Position numbers and translations under genes: made by a program
The notes under the pieces: model-generated
What the model was told of the DNA's origin: nothing
Database searches by the model: none
The model's input: the letters and a program-made list of their open reading frames with translations, nothing else
Part shown: in pieces, positions 1 through 6,947 of the stretch
How the letters are laid out: every line of letters begins with the position of its first letter
Position numbering within the stretch: position 1 is the first letter of the stretch
Assembly (NCBI GenBank): GCA_046756945.1
Contig: JBHHXI010000061.1
Location: forward strand, 1 to 17,402
Direction: 5' to 3'
Length of the DNA: 17,402 bases
DNA from: JACZQZ01 sp046756945
GTDB taxonomy: Bacteria > Pseudomonadota > Alphaproteobacteria > Rhodospirillales > 2-02-FULL-58-16

Positions 1-1974
1 TTTGGGCTTGGCTTTGGGCTTGGCCTTTTCCTTCGTTCCGGCCGCCTCCGCGGATGCGCTTTTGCCCTTGGCCGCAGCCTTCGGTTTCGGCGCCTTTTTC
101 GCGGCCTTCTTCGCCGTCTTTGGTTCGGCCTCTTTCTTGTCGGCCTTCTTGGCAGGCGCCTTTCCGGCGTCCGCCGTCTCGGCCTTTTTCGCCGGCTTCT
201 TCGCGGCCTTCTTTTCCGCCTTTTCCTCGACCGCCTCGTCTCCCCCCTTCGCCGCCGCCTCCCTCTTTTCCTTTATGGCGGCACCGAGGATGTCGCCCAG
301 GCTGGCGCCGGAGTCCGACGAGCCGTAGGCGGCCATGGCCTTTTTCTCTTCCTCGACCTCGCGGGCCTTGACCGACAGAACCACCCGCCGCGCCTTGCGG
401 TCGATCTGGGTGATCTTGGCGTCCACCTTCTCTCCCTTGGCGAACCGGTCGGGCCGCTGTTCGCTGCGGTCGCGGGACAATTCGGCCTTGCGGATGAAAC
501 CGGACACGCCCTCGCCGATCGCCACCTCGATGCCGTTGTCGAGCACGTTCGAGACGGTGCAGGTGACGACGGCGCCCTTTTTCAGCTTGCCCAGCGCGGC
601 GTCGAAGGGATCCTCGCTGAGCTGCTTGATGCCGAGGCTGACCCGTTCCTTCTCCATGTCCACGTCGAGCACCTTCGCCCGCACCGTGTCGCCCTTCTTG
701 AATTGGGCCAGGGCCTCTTCGCCGGTCTTGCCCCAGGCGAGGTCGGACAAATGGGCCATGCCGTCGATGTCGCCGGGAAGGCCGATGAACAGACCGAACT
801 CGGTGATGTTCTTGACCTCGCCTTCGACCTCGGAGCCGGGCTTGTGGGTGTCGCGGAACGCCTCCCACGGATTGCCGAGGCACTGCTTGAGGCCGAGGCT
901 GATGCGCCGTTTCTCCGGGTCGGCGTCGAGCACCATGACCTCCACCTCCTGGCTGGTGGAGACGATCTTCCCGGGGTGGACGTTCTTCTTGGTCCAGCTC
1001 ATCTCGGATACGTGGACCAGGCCTTCGACCCCCGGCTCGAGCTCGACGAAGGCGCCGTAATCGGTGATGTTGGTGACCCGGCCGGTAAACTTGGTGCCCG
1101 ACGGGTACTTGGCCGCCACGCCCTCCCAGGGGTCGGCCTCGAGCTGTTTCATGCCAAGGGAGATGCGCTGGGTCTCGGCGTTGAAGCGGATCACCTGCAC
1201 CTTGACCGTTTCGCCGATCTGAAGGGTCTCGGTCGGATGGTTGATGCGCCGCCAGGCAATGTCGGTGACGTGCAAAAGCCCGTCCACGCCGCCCAGGTCG
1301 ACGAAAGCGCCGTAGTCGGTGATGTTCTTGACCACGCCTTCCAGGACCTGGCCTTCCTTGAGGTTGGCGATGAGCTCGGAGCGTTCCTCGGCGCGGGTTT
1401 CCTCCAGCACCGCCCGGCGCGACACGACGATGTTGTTGCGCTGCCGGTCCATCTTGAGGATCTGGAAGGGTTGCGGCGTGCCCATGAGGGGGGCGATGTC
1501 GCGCACCGGACGAATATCCACCAGGCTGCCGGGCAGGAAGGCGACGGCCCCCGACAGATCCACGATGAAGCCGCCCTTGACGCGGCCGAAGATCATGCCG
1601 TTGACGCGGTCGCCGCTGGAAAAGGCCTTCTCGAGCTCGGTCCACGCCTCCTCGCGGCGCGCCTTCTCGCGGCTCAGCCTGACGACGCCTTCCCGGTCCT
1701 CGTAGCGCTCGACAAAGACGTCCACGCTGTCGCCCGCCTTGACTTCGGTGTCCTGGCCCGGAGTCGCGAAATCCTTCAGGGGCACCCGGCCTTCCGATTT
1801 CAGGCCGACATCGATCAGCACCATGTCGTTGTCGACGGCGATCACGGTGCCCTTGACAACCCGGCCCTCGAAGCTTCTGTGATCACCCAGGGATTCTTCA
1901 AGAAGTTGGGCGAAATCCTCGCCGCTCGGAGGGGCTGCCTGGTCCTCGGCCACAGTCCCGTTTGCACGCGCCAT
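1..1974 (-). CDS. rpsA: 30S ribosomal protein S1 (3' end beyond the left edge)
   Basis: S1 binds mRNA on the 30S subunit and helps start translation. The reading frame from the ATG at 1974 stays open to position 1, giving 658 codons without a stop. Six S1/OB repeats are visible, starting near residues 33, 119, 206, 292, 380 and 467. Repeats 3-5 carry typical KNITDYGAF / NITEFGLF strands followed by HVSEM-type and ISLGLKQ-type ends. A GAGGA ribosome-binding site at 1985-1989 supports the start. After about residue 557 the protein becomes an extended Lys/Ala/Pro-rich tail (AAKK, PAKKA, KPKAKPK motifs) of more than 100 residues. Alphaproteobacterial S1 is usually about 560-570 residues, so this one is clearly longer. 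It is the last gene of aroA-cmk-rpsA on this strand. The identity is certain; the C-terminus is not seen. Confidence 0.97.
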   Translation of the reverse strand, partial: MARANGTVAEDQAAPPSGEDFAQLLEESLGDHRSFEGRVVKGTVIAVDNDMVLIDVGLKSEGRVPLKDFATPGQDTEVKAGDSVDVFVERYEDREGVVRLSREKARREEAWTELEKAFSSGDRVNGMIFGRVKGGFIVDLSGAVAFLPGSLVDIRPVRDIAPLMGTPQPFQILKMDRQRNNIVVSRRAVLEETRAEERSELIANLKEGQVLEGVVKNITDYGAFVDLGGVDGLLHVTDIAWRRINHPTETLQIGETVKVQVIRFNAETQRISLGMKQLEADPWEGVAAKYPSGTKFTGRVTNITDYGAFVELEPGVEGLVHVSEMSWTKKNVHPGKIVSTSQEVEVMVLDADPEKRRISLGLKQCLGNPWEAFRDTHKPGSEVEGEVKNITEFGLFIGLPGDIDGMAHLSDLAWGKTGEEALAQFKKGDTVRAKVLDVDMEKERVSLGIKQLSEDPFDAALGKLKKGAVVTCTVSNVLDNGIEVAIGEGVSGFIRKAELSRDRSEQRPDRFAKGEKVDAKITQIDRKARRVVLSVKAREVEEEKKAMAAYGSSDSGASLGDILGAAIKEKREAAAKGGDEAVEEKAEKKAAKKPAKKAETADAGKAPAKKADKKEAEPKTAKKAAKKAPKPKAAAKGKSASAEAAGTKEKAKPKAKPK

Positions 1975-2053
1975 GAATTGGTAATCCTCTATACACTGAT
2001 TCAGTTCCGGCCGACCGGTTGTCTCCGGCGGTCTTCCAAGACTATCCATGTTT

Positions 2054-2080
2054 GCCGCCGCCGGCTTGCGCCGCGGCGGC
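2054..2080 (-). promoter_or_regulatory. GC-rich hairpin in the cmk-rpsA spacer
   Basis: Seven-base arms GCCGCCG (2054-2060) and CGGCGGC (2074-2080) flank a 13-nt loop in the 145-nt spacer ahead of rpsA. There is no T-run after it on the minus strand, so it does not look like an intrinsic terminator. A structured rpsA leader could take part in S1 autoregulation, which is known in enterobacteria; that role here is only an inference. Confidence 0.25.
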
Positions 2081-2119
2081 CACCAGTTCCCAAACGTCCC
2101 CGGCGGTCGCGGGTGAGAC

Positions 2120-2755
2120 CTACCGGGTCCGCGATTTGATGATAGCGAGCGCCTCGGCAAAAACCCGCTCGGCGTCCATTTCGCTGGTGTCGAGGACGAA
2201 AGCGTCCTCGGCCGGCACCAACGGCGCCACGTCGCGCCCCGCATCGCGCGCGTCGCGCGCCTTCATGTCCCGCAGAACGCGGCTATGTATAGCTTCGAGC
2301 CCGCGTTCCCGCAACTCTTTAAGGCGCCGCCCGGCGCGCACCTCGACCGGGGCGGTGACGAACAACTTTACGTCCGCCTCCGGGCAGACCACGGTGCCGA
2401 TGTCGCGCCCGTCGAGCACCGCCCCTTTGGCGTCCCCCGGCGGCTTGCGGGCGAAGGCGCGCTGGAATTCCAGCACCGCGGCCCGGACCTCGGGAATCGC
2501 AGCCACCACCGAGGCCGCATTGGCGGCTTCGTCGCCGCGCAGGTCCGCATCGGCCAGGTCGCCGGCGTCCAGCTCCCGGGCCACGGCGCCGGCGGCGCCG
2601 GCATCGCTGGGATCGGCGCCCCGGCGCACCGTCTTCAGGCCCACGGCGCGATAGAGAAGGCCGGTGTCGAGGGCCGCCAGGCCGAAGTGGGCGGCCAGTT
2701 TTTTCGCCAGCGTTCCCTTGCCGGCGGCCGCCGGGCCGTCGATGGCGATGATCAT
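2120..2755 (-). CDS. cmk: Cytidylate kinase
   Basis: The enzyme phosphorylates CMP and dCMP with ATP in the cytoplasm, feeding pyrimidine nucleotide pools. The 211-residue protein opens directly with the MIIAIDGPAAAGKGT P-loop (G7-T15). It keeps the DTGLLYRAVG segment (30-39), the DGRDIGTVV motif (115-123) and the Arg-rich lid region after residue 140. Length and start match short bacterial Cmk proteins. The ATG lies 25 nt after the aroA stop and has no strong ribosome-binding site of its own, so translation may depend on aroA. It is followed by rpsA after 145 nt, an order common in proteobacteria. The gene ends with TAG. Confidence 0.96.
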   Translation of the reverse strand: MIIAIDGPAAAGKGTLAKKLAAHFGLAALDTGLLYRAVGLKTVRRGADPSDAGAAGAVARELDAGDLADADLRGDEAANAASVVAAIPEVRAAVLEFQRAFARKPPGDAKGAVLDGRDIGTVVCPEADVKLFVTAPVEVRAGRRLKELRERGLEAIHSRVLRDMKARDARDAGRDVAPLVPAEDAFVLDTSEMDAERVFAEALAIIKSRTR

Positions 2756-2780
2756 CGGGCGCCGGTCACGGGCGGGGCGG

Positions 2781-4112
2781 TCACGGGGCGTCCTCCTCGG
2801 CGATGCGGCCGCCGAGGCCGTTCATGAACCCGGCGAAGCCGGGGAAGCTGGTCTCGATGGGGCCGGCGTCGTCGATGGCGACGGGCTCGGCCGTGACCAT
2901 GCCGAGGACGAGGAAGGCCATGGCGATGCGGTGATCCCGCTCGATCGCGATCCGGGCACCGCCCTCCGGCGCCCGGCCCGTGCCGTGAACGGCGAGGGCA
3001 TCGGGGCTCTCCTCGACGCGGACGCCGCAGGCGTCCAGGCCCCGCGCCATGGCACCGAGGCGGTCGCTCTCCTTGACCCGGAGCTCGCCCAGGCCGGTCA
3101 TGCGGGTGACGCCCTCGGCGCAGGCGGCGGCCACGGCCAGCACCGGGTACTCGTCGATCATCGACGGCGCCCGCTCGGGCGGCACCTCGACGCCGCGCAA
3201 CGGACCGGCCTCGACGGTCAGGTCGGCGACGGGCTCGCCGCCCTCGGTGCGGCGCTCGGCAATGGCGATCCCGGCCCCCATTTCGCCCAGGGTCTGCACC
3301 AGGCCGCTGCGCAGTGGGTTGATCCCGACCCGGCGCAGGGTGAGGCGCGATCCCGGCACCAGGAGCGCCGCCACCAGGGGAAACGCGGCCGACGACAGAT
3401 CCCCCGGCACCACCACAGGGCGGCCCGCGATCTCGGGCTGGCCGGCAAGCGCGATCGCCCGCCCGCCGCCGTCGAGACTCTCCACGGCGACCTCGGCGCC
3501 GAAGTGGCGCAGCATCCGTTCGCTGTGATCCCGGGTCGGCTGGGGCTCGACGACGGTGGTCGTGCCGGGCGTGTTGAGGCCGGCCAGCAGCACCGCCGAC
3601 TTCACCTGGGCCGAGGCCACGGGAAGCTCGTAGGTGATGGGCAGGGGACCGGCGGTGCCCCGGATCATCAGCGGCAGGCGATCGCCGGAGCGGGCGCTGA
3701 TCGCCGCTCCCATGCGCCTGAGCGGCGTCATCACCCGGTCCATGGGGCGCGCCGACAGCGAGGCGTCGCCGGTGAAGACGCTGGTGAAGGGATGGGTGGC
3801 CAAAAGCCCCATGAGGAGCCGCGCCCCGGTGCCGGAGTTGCCCATATCGAGAACCGCGGCCGGTTCCGCCAGACCGCCGACGCCCAGTCCGAAGACGTGC
3901 CAGACGCCGTCGGCGTCGCGGTCGATGCGCGCGCCCAGGGCGCGAAGGGCGTCCACGGTGCGCAGCACGTCGTCTGCTTCCAGCAGGCCGCTGATGCGGG
4001 TCTCGCCCACGGCCACGGAACCGACGATCAGGGCGCGGTGTGATATGGACTTGTCGCCGGGGACGGACCCTTCCCCGGTGAGTGTCCGGGCACGGCGGGA
4101 AATCAACGCCAT
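2781..4112 (-). CDS. aroA: 3-phosphoshikimate 1-carboxyvinyltransferase (EPSP synthase), class II-like
   Basis: It joins shikimate-3-phosphate and phosphoenolpyruvate to make EPSP, the sixth step of the shikimate pathway to chorismate. The 443-residue protein has PGDKSISHR (18-26), SAQVK, RDHSE, PSMIDEYP and LRVKESDR motifs and ends with a DHRIAM segment. Overall it reads like the class II enzymes typified by Agrobacterium CP4, not the E. coli class I form. At the site where CP4 has Ala100 (NAATG) this protein has NSGTG with Gly94, which is the glyphosate-sensitive residue in other EPSP synthases. The ATG at 4112 has GAGGAAA and GAAGAG purine tracts upstream. It heads the aroA-cmk-rpsA set and diverges from the FYDLN gene. 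Confidence 0.97.
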   Translation of the reverse strand: MALISRRARTLTGEGSVPGDKSISHRALIVGSVAVGETRISGLLEADDVLRTVDALRALGARIDRDADGVWHVFGLGVGGLAEPAAVLDMGNSGTGARLLMGLLATHPFTSVFTGDASLSARPMDRVMTPLRRMGAAISARSGDRLPLMIRGTAGPLPITYELPVASAQVKSAVLLAGLNTPGTTTVVEPQPTRDHSERMLRHFGAEVAVESLDGGGRAIALAGQPEIAGRPVVVPGDLSSAAFPLVAALLVPGSRLTLRRVGINPLRSGLVQTLGEMGAGIAIAERRTEGGEPVADLTVEAGPLRGVEVPPERAPSMIDEYPVLAVAAACAEGVTRMTGLGELRVKESDRLGAMARGLDACGVRVEESPDALAVHGTGRAPEGGARIAIERDHRIAMAFLVLGMVTAEPVAIDDAGPIETSFPGFAGFMNGLGGRIAEEDAP

Positions 4113-4247
4113 GGCTCTTCAGTTTCCTCGAACGTCCGGACCCACCCGGTCCGTCCGGCGGGCTTGGTCGGGTCTGTACCACGAATACCGCGCCCGGCGG
4201 TAGGGCTGACTTGGCGGCATTTTTTCTCCCGTCCCCGATTTTTGCTT

Positions 4248-4276
4248 TTGACAGTGCCCGCGGAACATGGCAATTG
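4248..4276 (+). promoter_or_regulatory. Candidate sigma-70 promoter for the FYDLN-acid protein gene
   Basis: A perfect TTGACA (-35) at 4248-4253 is followed after 17 nt by CAATTG (4271-4276), a weak -10. It sits in the 203-nt divergent spacer, about 40 nt ahead of the GTG start. The -35 is convincing and the -10 is not. Confidence 0.4.
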
Positions 4277-4315
4277 GCTGATCGAGAGAGAAACGACGGA
4301 CATGCGGAGACACGG

Positions 4316-4714
4316 GTGGTTAAACGGAAATGGGGCGTGAAGCGGACCTGCCAGGGTTGCGGCGCGCGCTTTTACGATCTTAACCGCGAGAAACCGCAGT
4401 GCCCGAAGTGCGGCGCTGAATACGTGGCCGGCAACACGCCGAAACCGCGGCACCGCGCCGCGCCGCCGGAGCCGCCGCCCGTCGTCGTGCCCGAGCCCGT
4501 GCCGCCGCCCGAAGACGAGCACGTCGTGCCGCTGGAGGTCGTCGTCGAAACGGTCGAGGACGACGAGGACGACGACGATGACGACGACGATCTCGAAGAG
4601 GTCAAGGTCGCCGACGACAGCCTGATCGAGGACGCCTCCGAGCTGCGCGAGGACGACGACGACGTATCCGAGGTCCGCGAACACCTGGACGACGGCATCG
4701 AGGACAAGACCTGA
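4316..4714 (+). CDS. FYDLN-acid zinc-ribbon protein (TIGR02300 family)
   Basis: This is a small protein of unknown role, conserved in alphaproteobacteria. The N-terminus MVKRKWGVKRTC leads into a four-cysteine zinc ribbon (C12, C15, C29, C32) containing the family-defining FYDLN motif at 19-23. A proline-rich linker follows, then a strongly acidic tail with an Asp run near residues 82-93. I chose the GTG at 4316 (132 residues) because it reproduces the family N-terminus and has GGAGA at 4306-4310, five bases upstream. A longer frame exists but runs into unrelated upstream DNA. The gene is divergent from aroA and ends 112 nt before the tRNA. Family assignment is confident; the function is not known. 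Confidence 0.92.
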   Translation: MVKRKWGVKRTCQGCGARFYDLNREKPQCPKCGAEYVAGNTPKPRHRAAPPEPPPVVVPEPVPPPEDEHVVPLEVVVETVEDDEDDDDDDDDLEEVKVADDSLIEDASELREDDDDVSEVREHLDDGIEDKT

Positions 4715-4728
4715 GCCCCGGTTTTTCC

Positions 4729-4758
4729 TTGCCTCGGCGCAACGACCCTCGGTATTTT
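4729..4758 (+). promoter_or_regulatory. Candidate promoter for tRNA-Ala
   Basis: TTGCCT (4729-4734) and TATTTT (4753-4758) are separated by 18 nt, about 68 nt ahead of the tRNA. The -10 stands out in this GC-rich spacer, but the -35 is only a partial match. Confidence 0.33.
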
Positions 4759-4826
4759 CCCGGCGCCGGCGGTGTTCCTCGGGGCGCGCGCCGGCGGCGC
4801 CTTGGCTGGCCCGCGATTTCGTGCAC

Positions 4827-4902
<76 letters not shown>

Positions 4903-4903
4903 C

Positions 4904-4970
4904 CCTACGCCTTCGCCTTCGGGTGGCAGGCCACCCAGTGGACTGACGCCCGAAGGCGTTTAGGCGTAGG
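4904..4970. repeat. Imperfect palindromic element next to the tRNA
   Basis: Outer arms CCTACGCC (4904-4911) and GGCGTAGG (4963-4970) enclose inner arms CGCCTTCGGG (4914-4923) and CCCGAAGGCG (4949-4958). A further small hairpin GGGTGGC/GCCACCC lies at 4921-4936. The nested layout resembles interspersed palindromic repeats or a very small MITE. It could also serve as a factor-independent end of the tRNA transcript, although no T-run follows. Confidence 0.7.
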
Positions 4971-5041
4971 AGTGTCCGCCGAAGCCCCTGCCTGCGCGAA
5001 GCCGGAGCTTCGCTTCGGCGAAGGCAGGTTGGCGTAGGCGG
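4949..5041. repeat. 93-bp hairpin direct repeat, copy 1
   Basis: Bases 4949-5034 are identical to 5071-5156. The match continues to 5041 with one mismatch at 5035. Inside it, GCGAAGC (4996-5002) and GCTTCGC (5007-5013) form a tight stem with a CGGA loop, within outer arms CCTGCCT (4987-4993) and AGGCAGG (5022-5028). No start and stop give a convincing protein. It looks like a REP/BIME-type repeat. Confidence 0.9.
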
Positions 5042-5070
5042 CCCCCCTCCCGCCTACGCGTAGCAAGCCA

Positions 5071-5163
5071 CCCGAAGGCGTTTAGGCGTAGGAGTGTCCG
5101 CCGAAGCCCCTGCCTGCGCGAAGCCGGAGCTTCGCTTCGGCGAAGGCAGGTTGGCGAAGGCGG
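5071..5163. repeat. 93-bp hairpin direct repeat, copy 2
   Basis: This is the second copy, 122 bp downstream of the first, differing only at 5157 (A for T). The 5042-5070 spacer again contains fragments related to the element (CGCCTACGCG and AAGCCACC). The near identity suggests recent duplication or gene conversion. The remaining DNA up to 5318 is a leader with no gene that I can support. Confidence 0.9.
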
Positions 5164-5210
5164 ACAGAGACCGATTCGCACTCCCCCCGACCCGGTGCCC
5201 CATTCATACA

Positions 5211-5239
5211 TTGGTAACCTGCCGTCCTTACCATATGGC
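5211..5239 (+). promoter_or_regulatory. Weak promoter/operator candidate upstream of the S8 protease
   Basis: The inverted repeat TGGTAA (5212-5217) / TTACCA (5228-5233) has a 10-nt centre. It coincides with a possible -35 TTGGTA (5211-5216) and -10 TATGGC (5234-5239) 17 nt apart. It lies about 80 nt ahead of the protease start. Both hexamers are poor matches, and the inverted repeat may be chance. Confidence 0.22.
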
Positions 5240-5318
5240 CGCGGGTGGACCGGAACAGCCCGTCGGTCCCGGGGACTCCGGGTTGCGGAATGCTTGATCG
5301 ATAGGGGACGCTTGACCC

Positions 5319-6605
5319 ATGCGCGTGGCCGCCGCGTTCTGTGCCATAATCCTCGTCCTGTGGGCCGCCCTGGTTCCCACGGACCCGTCGCCCAGGGCCG
5401 ACGTGCGCATCCTCGAATACGACAAGAATGGGCGCCCCACGAACGTCCGGCGCTTCAACGCCGAGAACGGGGAAAAGGCGCCCGGCGCCGACGTTCTCGT
5501 GCTGCCGGAGAACCGCTACGAAGACGGAGAGCTTCTCGTCGTCAACCCGCCGCCCCGCTTCCAGGGGCCGGCCCGGCGGCTTGGCTTCGCCGTCATCGAA
5601 ACGGTGCAGCTGCCCCAGTTGTCGCTGGAGGTGTTCCGCCTGCGCACGCCCGACGGGCTGAGCGTGCCCCAGGCGATCACGCTGTTGCGCCGGCGGTTTC
5701 CCGGCTCGGTCATCGACGCCAATCACATCTATCAACCCCAGCAATTCATCTACCCCAGCAGGGGGCAACCCCAGCAGCAGGCACGGTACTCCGCCAGTGA
5801 CGCGCGCGGGCTCATTGGCTGGGCCAAGGCGACGGCCGACTGCGGCAAGGGGGTGCGGCTGGGGATGATCGACGCCCCGGTCGACGTGCGGCACCCGGCG
5901 CTGGCCGGTCAGCACATCCGCTTCCGCTCCTTCCATAAGGCCCGGCGCAAGCCCGGCCCCGCCGACCACGGCACCGCCATCGCCGCGATGTTGGTCGGCA
6001 AGCCGAGCTGGGGCGGGCTGCTGCCCGGGGCGGAGCTCAGGGCCGGCAACATCTTCGAGGTCAACGAGACCGGGCAGGTGGTGGGCAACGCCGTGGGCCT
6101 GCTGAAGGCCATCAACTGGCTGGCCAAGGAGCGCGTCCACGTCATCAACCTGAGCGTCGCCGGCGCCGACAACAAGGTCATGCGCATCGCCTTCAAGCGG
6201 GCGCAAAAGAAAAACCTGGTCATGGTCGCCGCCGCCGGGAACTGGGGCAGCGCCGACAGGCCCGCCTATCCCGCCGCCTACAAACAGGTCGTCGCGGTGA
6301 CCGCGTTCGGAAGACAGTGGGTCGTCTACTTCAAGGCCAACAGGGGGCCCTATATCGAATTCGCGGCGCCCGGCGTGCGCGTGTGGACGGCGGTGCCGGG
6401 CGGCGGACGCTTCCAGAGCGGCACGTCGTTCGCGGTGCCCTACATCAGCGTCCTGATGGCCCTCGAGATCGTGCGCCGTCCGGGCCGCAGCCCGGCCACG
6501 CTGCGCCGGTTCCTGCGCAAGCACACCATCGACCTCGGCGCCCCGGGCCGGGACGACATCTTTGGATGGGGCTTCGTCGACCTGCGACCCGACTGCGCCG
6601 GTTGA
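5319..6605 (+). CDS. S8 (subtilisin) family serine protease, secreted
   Basis: This is a predicted exported endopeptidase. Residues 1-20 form a hydrophobic signal or anchor with no lipobox. Residues ~30-150 look like a propeptide, including a stretch (97-140) ending in a NHIYQPQ segment typical of subtilase prodomains. The catalytic domain keeps Asp185 (GMIDAPVD), His217 (DHGTA), oxyanion Asn308 (AAAGNWG) and Ser370 (SGTSFAVPY), so it should be active. C174 and C426 could pair. It is compact at 428 residues, with no repeat or pre-peptidase domain after the catalytic core. The ATG has AGGGGA (5303-5308) ten bases upstream. It lies between the tRNA repeats and a type I secretion pair on the same strand, but it carries its own Sec-type signal and no RTX repeats, so it is probably not the transporter's cargo. 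The natural substrate is unknown. Confidence 0.93.
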   Translation: MRVAAAFCAIILVLWAALVPTDPSPRADVRILEYDKNGRPTNVRRFNAENGEKAPGADVLVLPENRYEDGELLVVNPPPRFQGPARRLGFAVIETVQLPQLSLEVFRLRTPDGLSVPQAITLLRRRFPGSVIDANHIYQPQQFIYPSRGQPQQQARYSASDARGLIGWAKATADCGKGVRLGMIDAPVDVRHPALAGQHIRFRSFHKARRKPGPADHGTAIAAMLVGKPSWGGLLPGAELRAGNIFEVNETGQVVGNAVGLLKAINWLAKERVHVINLSVAGADNKVMRIAFKRAQKKNLVMVAAAGNWGSADRPAYPAAYKQVVAVTAFGRQWVVYFKANRGPYIEFAAPGVRVWTAVPGGGRFQSGTSFAVPYISVLMALEIVRRPGRSPATLRRFLRKHTIDLGAPGRDDIFGWGFVDLRPDCAG

Positions 6606-6799
6606 GCGCGACGCCGGCAAACCGTCGCCCGTCGCTCCCCCCGTTCACCCCCCCCCTCCCCCGCACCGCCAGACCGCCAACCGTTCACCGGCGGCCGGCA
6701 CTCCCAAGAAACAAAGAAAATTTTATGTAAAATATATATAATAATAATGTTAAATAATATACGGAACAATTTCCAATATTTTAAGTGAAAAATTCCCAT

Positions 6800-6828
6800 T
6801 TGCAAATAATCGTCCGAACGTGTATTTT
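6800..6828 (+). promoter_or_regulatory. Candidate sigma-70 promoter for the secretion operon
   Basis: TTGCAA (6800-6805) and TATTTT (6823-6828) are 17 nt apart, with TG directly before the -10. They sit at the downstream edge of the AT-rich tract, which could supply an UP element. The predicted transcript would have a leader of about 110 nt carrying the 6850-6897 dyad. Confidence 0.45.
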
Positions 6829-6849
6829 AGCCCCACGCGGTGCGGTTTA

Positions 6850-6897
6850 GGCGACGGGGCGACGCCGGCCGGCGTCGGCACGAGCGGCCCCGTCGCC
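6850..6897. promoter_or_regulatory. Nested palindrome in the leader of the secretion operon
   Basis: An exact 18-bp palindrome, CGACGCCGGCCGGCGTCG, lies at 6860-6877. It is partly enclosed by perfect 11-bp inverted arms GGCGACGGGGC (6850-6860) and GCCCCGTCGCC (6887-6897). In RNA this could switch between two stable hairpins; in DNA it could be an operator. There is no T-run, so it is not a normal terminator. The symmetry is directly visible; its role is unknown. Confidence 0.6.
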
Positions 6898-6947
6898 GGC
6901 GACGTTGATCTTCTCAATCTTCCACCAAGGCGCGGGAGCCGAGGCCG

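Larger units (their letters stand above)
6606..6947. other. Gene-free leader region with an AT-rich tract (6703-6829)
   Basis: This 342-bp gap has three parts. A C-rich stretch covers about 6640-6662. An AT-rich tract follows, in which 6721-6780 is 52/60 A+T, in sharp contrast to the GC-rich surroundings. Last is a GC-rich leader with strong dyad symmetry (6850-6897). No coding region is supported. The tract most likely acts as a promoter or UP-element region for the ABC transporter gene, or as a binding site for a nucleoid protein. Either role is an inference from composition and position. Confidence 0.7.

Noticed and set aside
703..2139. A 478-codon plus-strand frame opposite rpsA
   Set aside because: It is antisense to six clear S1 domains and has no recognisable domain of its own.
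4791..4808. An 18-base word CGCCGGCGGCGCCTTGGC shared with the minus strand near 13590-13607
   Set aside because: It is a single short GC-rich match with no flanking similarity, probably chance.
5319..6605. S8 protease as the cargo of the neighbouring type I system
   Set aside because: It has an N-terminal Sec-type signal and no RTX nonapeptides or type I C-terminal signal, so proximity alone is not enough.
5082..6620. A 512-codon minus-strand frame opposite the S8 protease
   Set aside because: The plus-strand protein has a complete catalytic triad and a ribosome-binding site. The minus frame simply runs through the repeat and the shadow of the gene.
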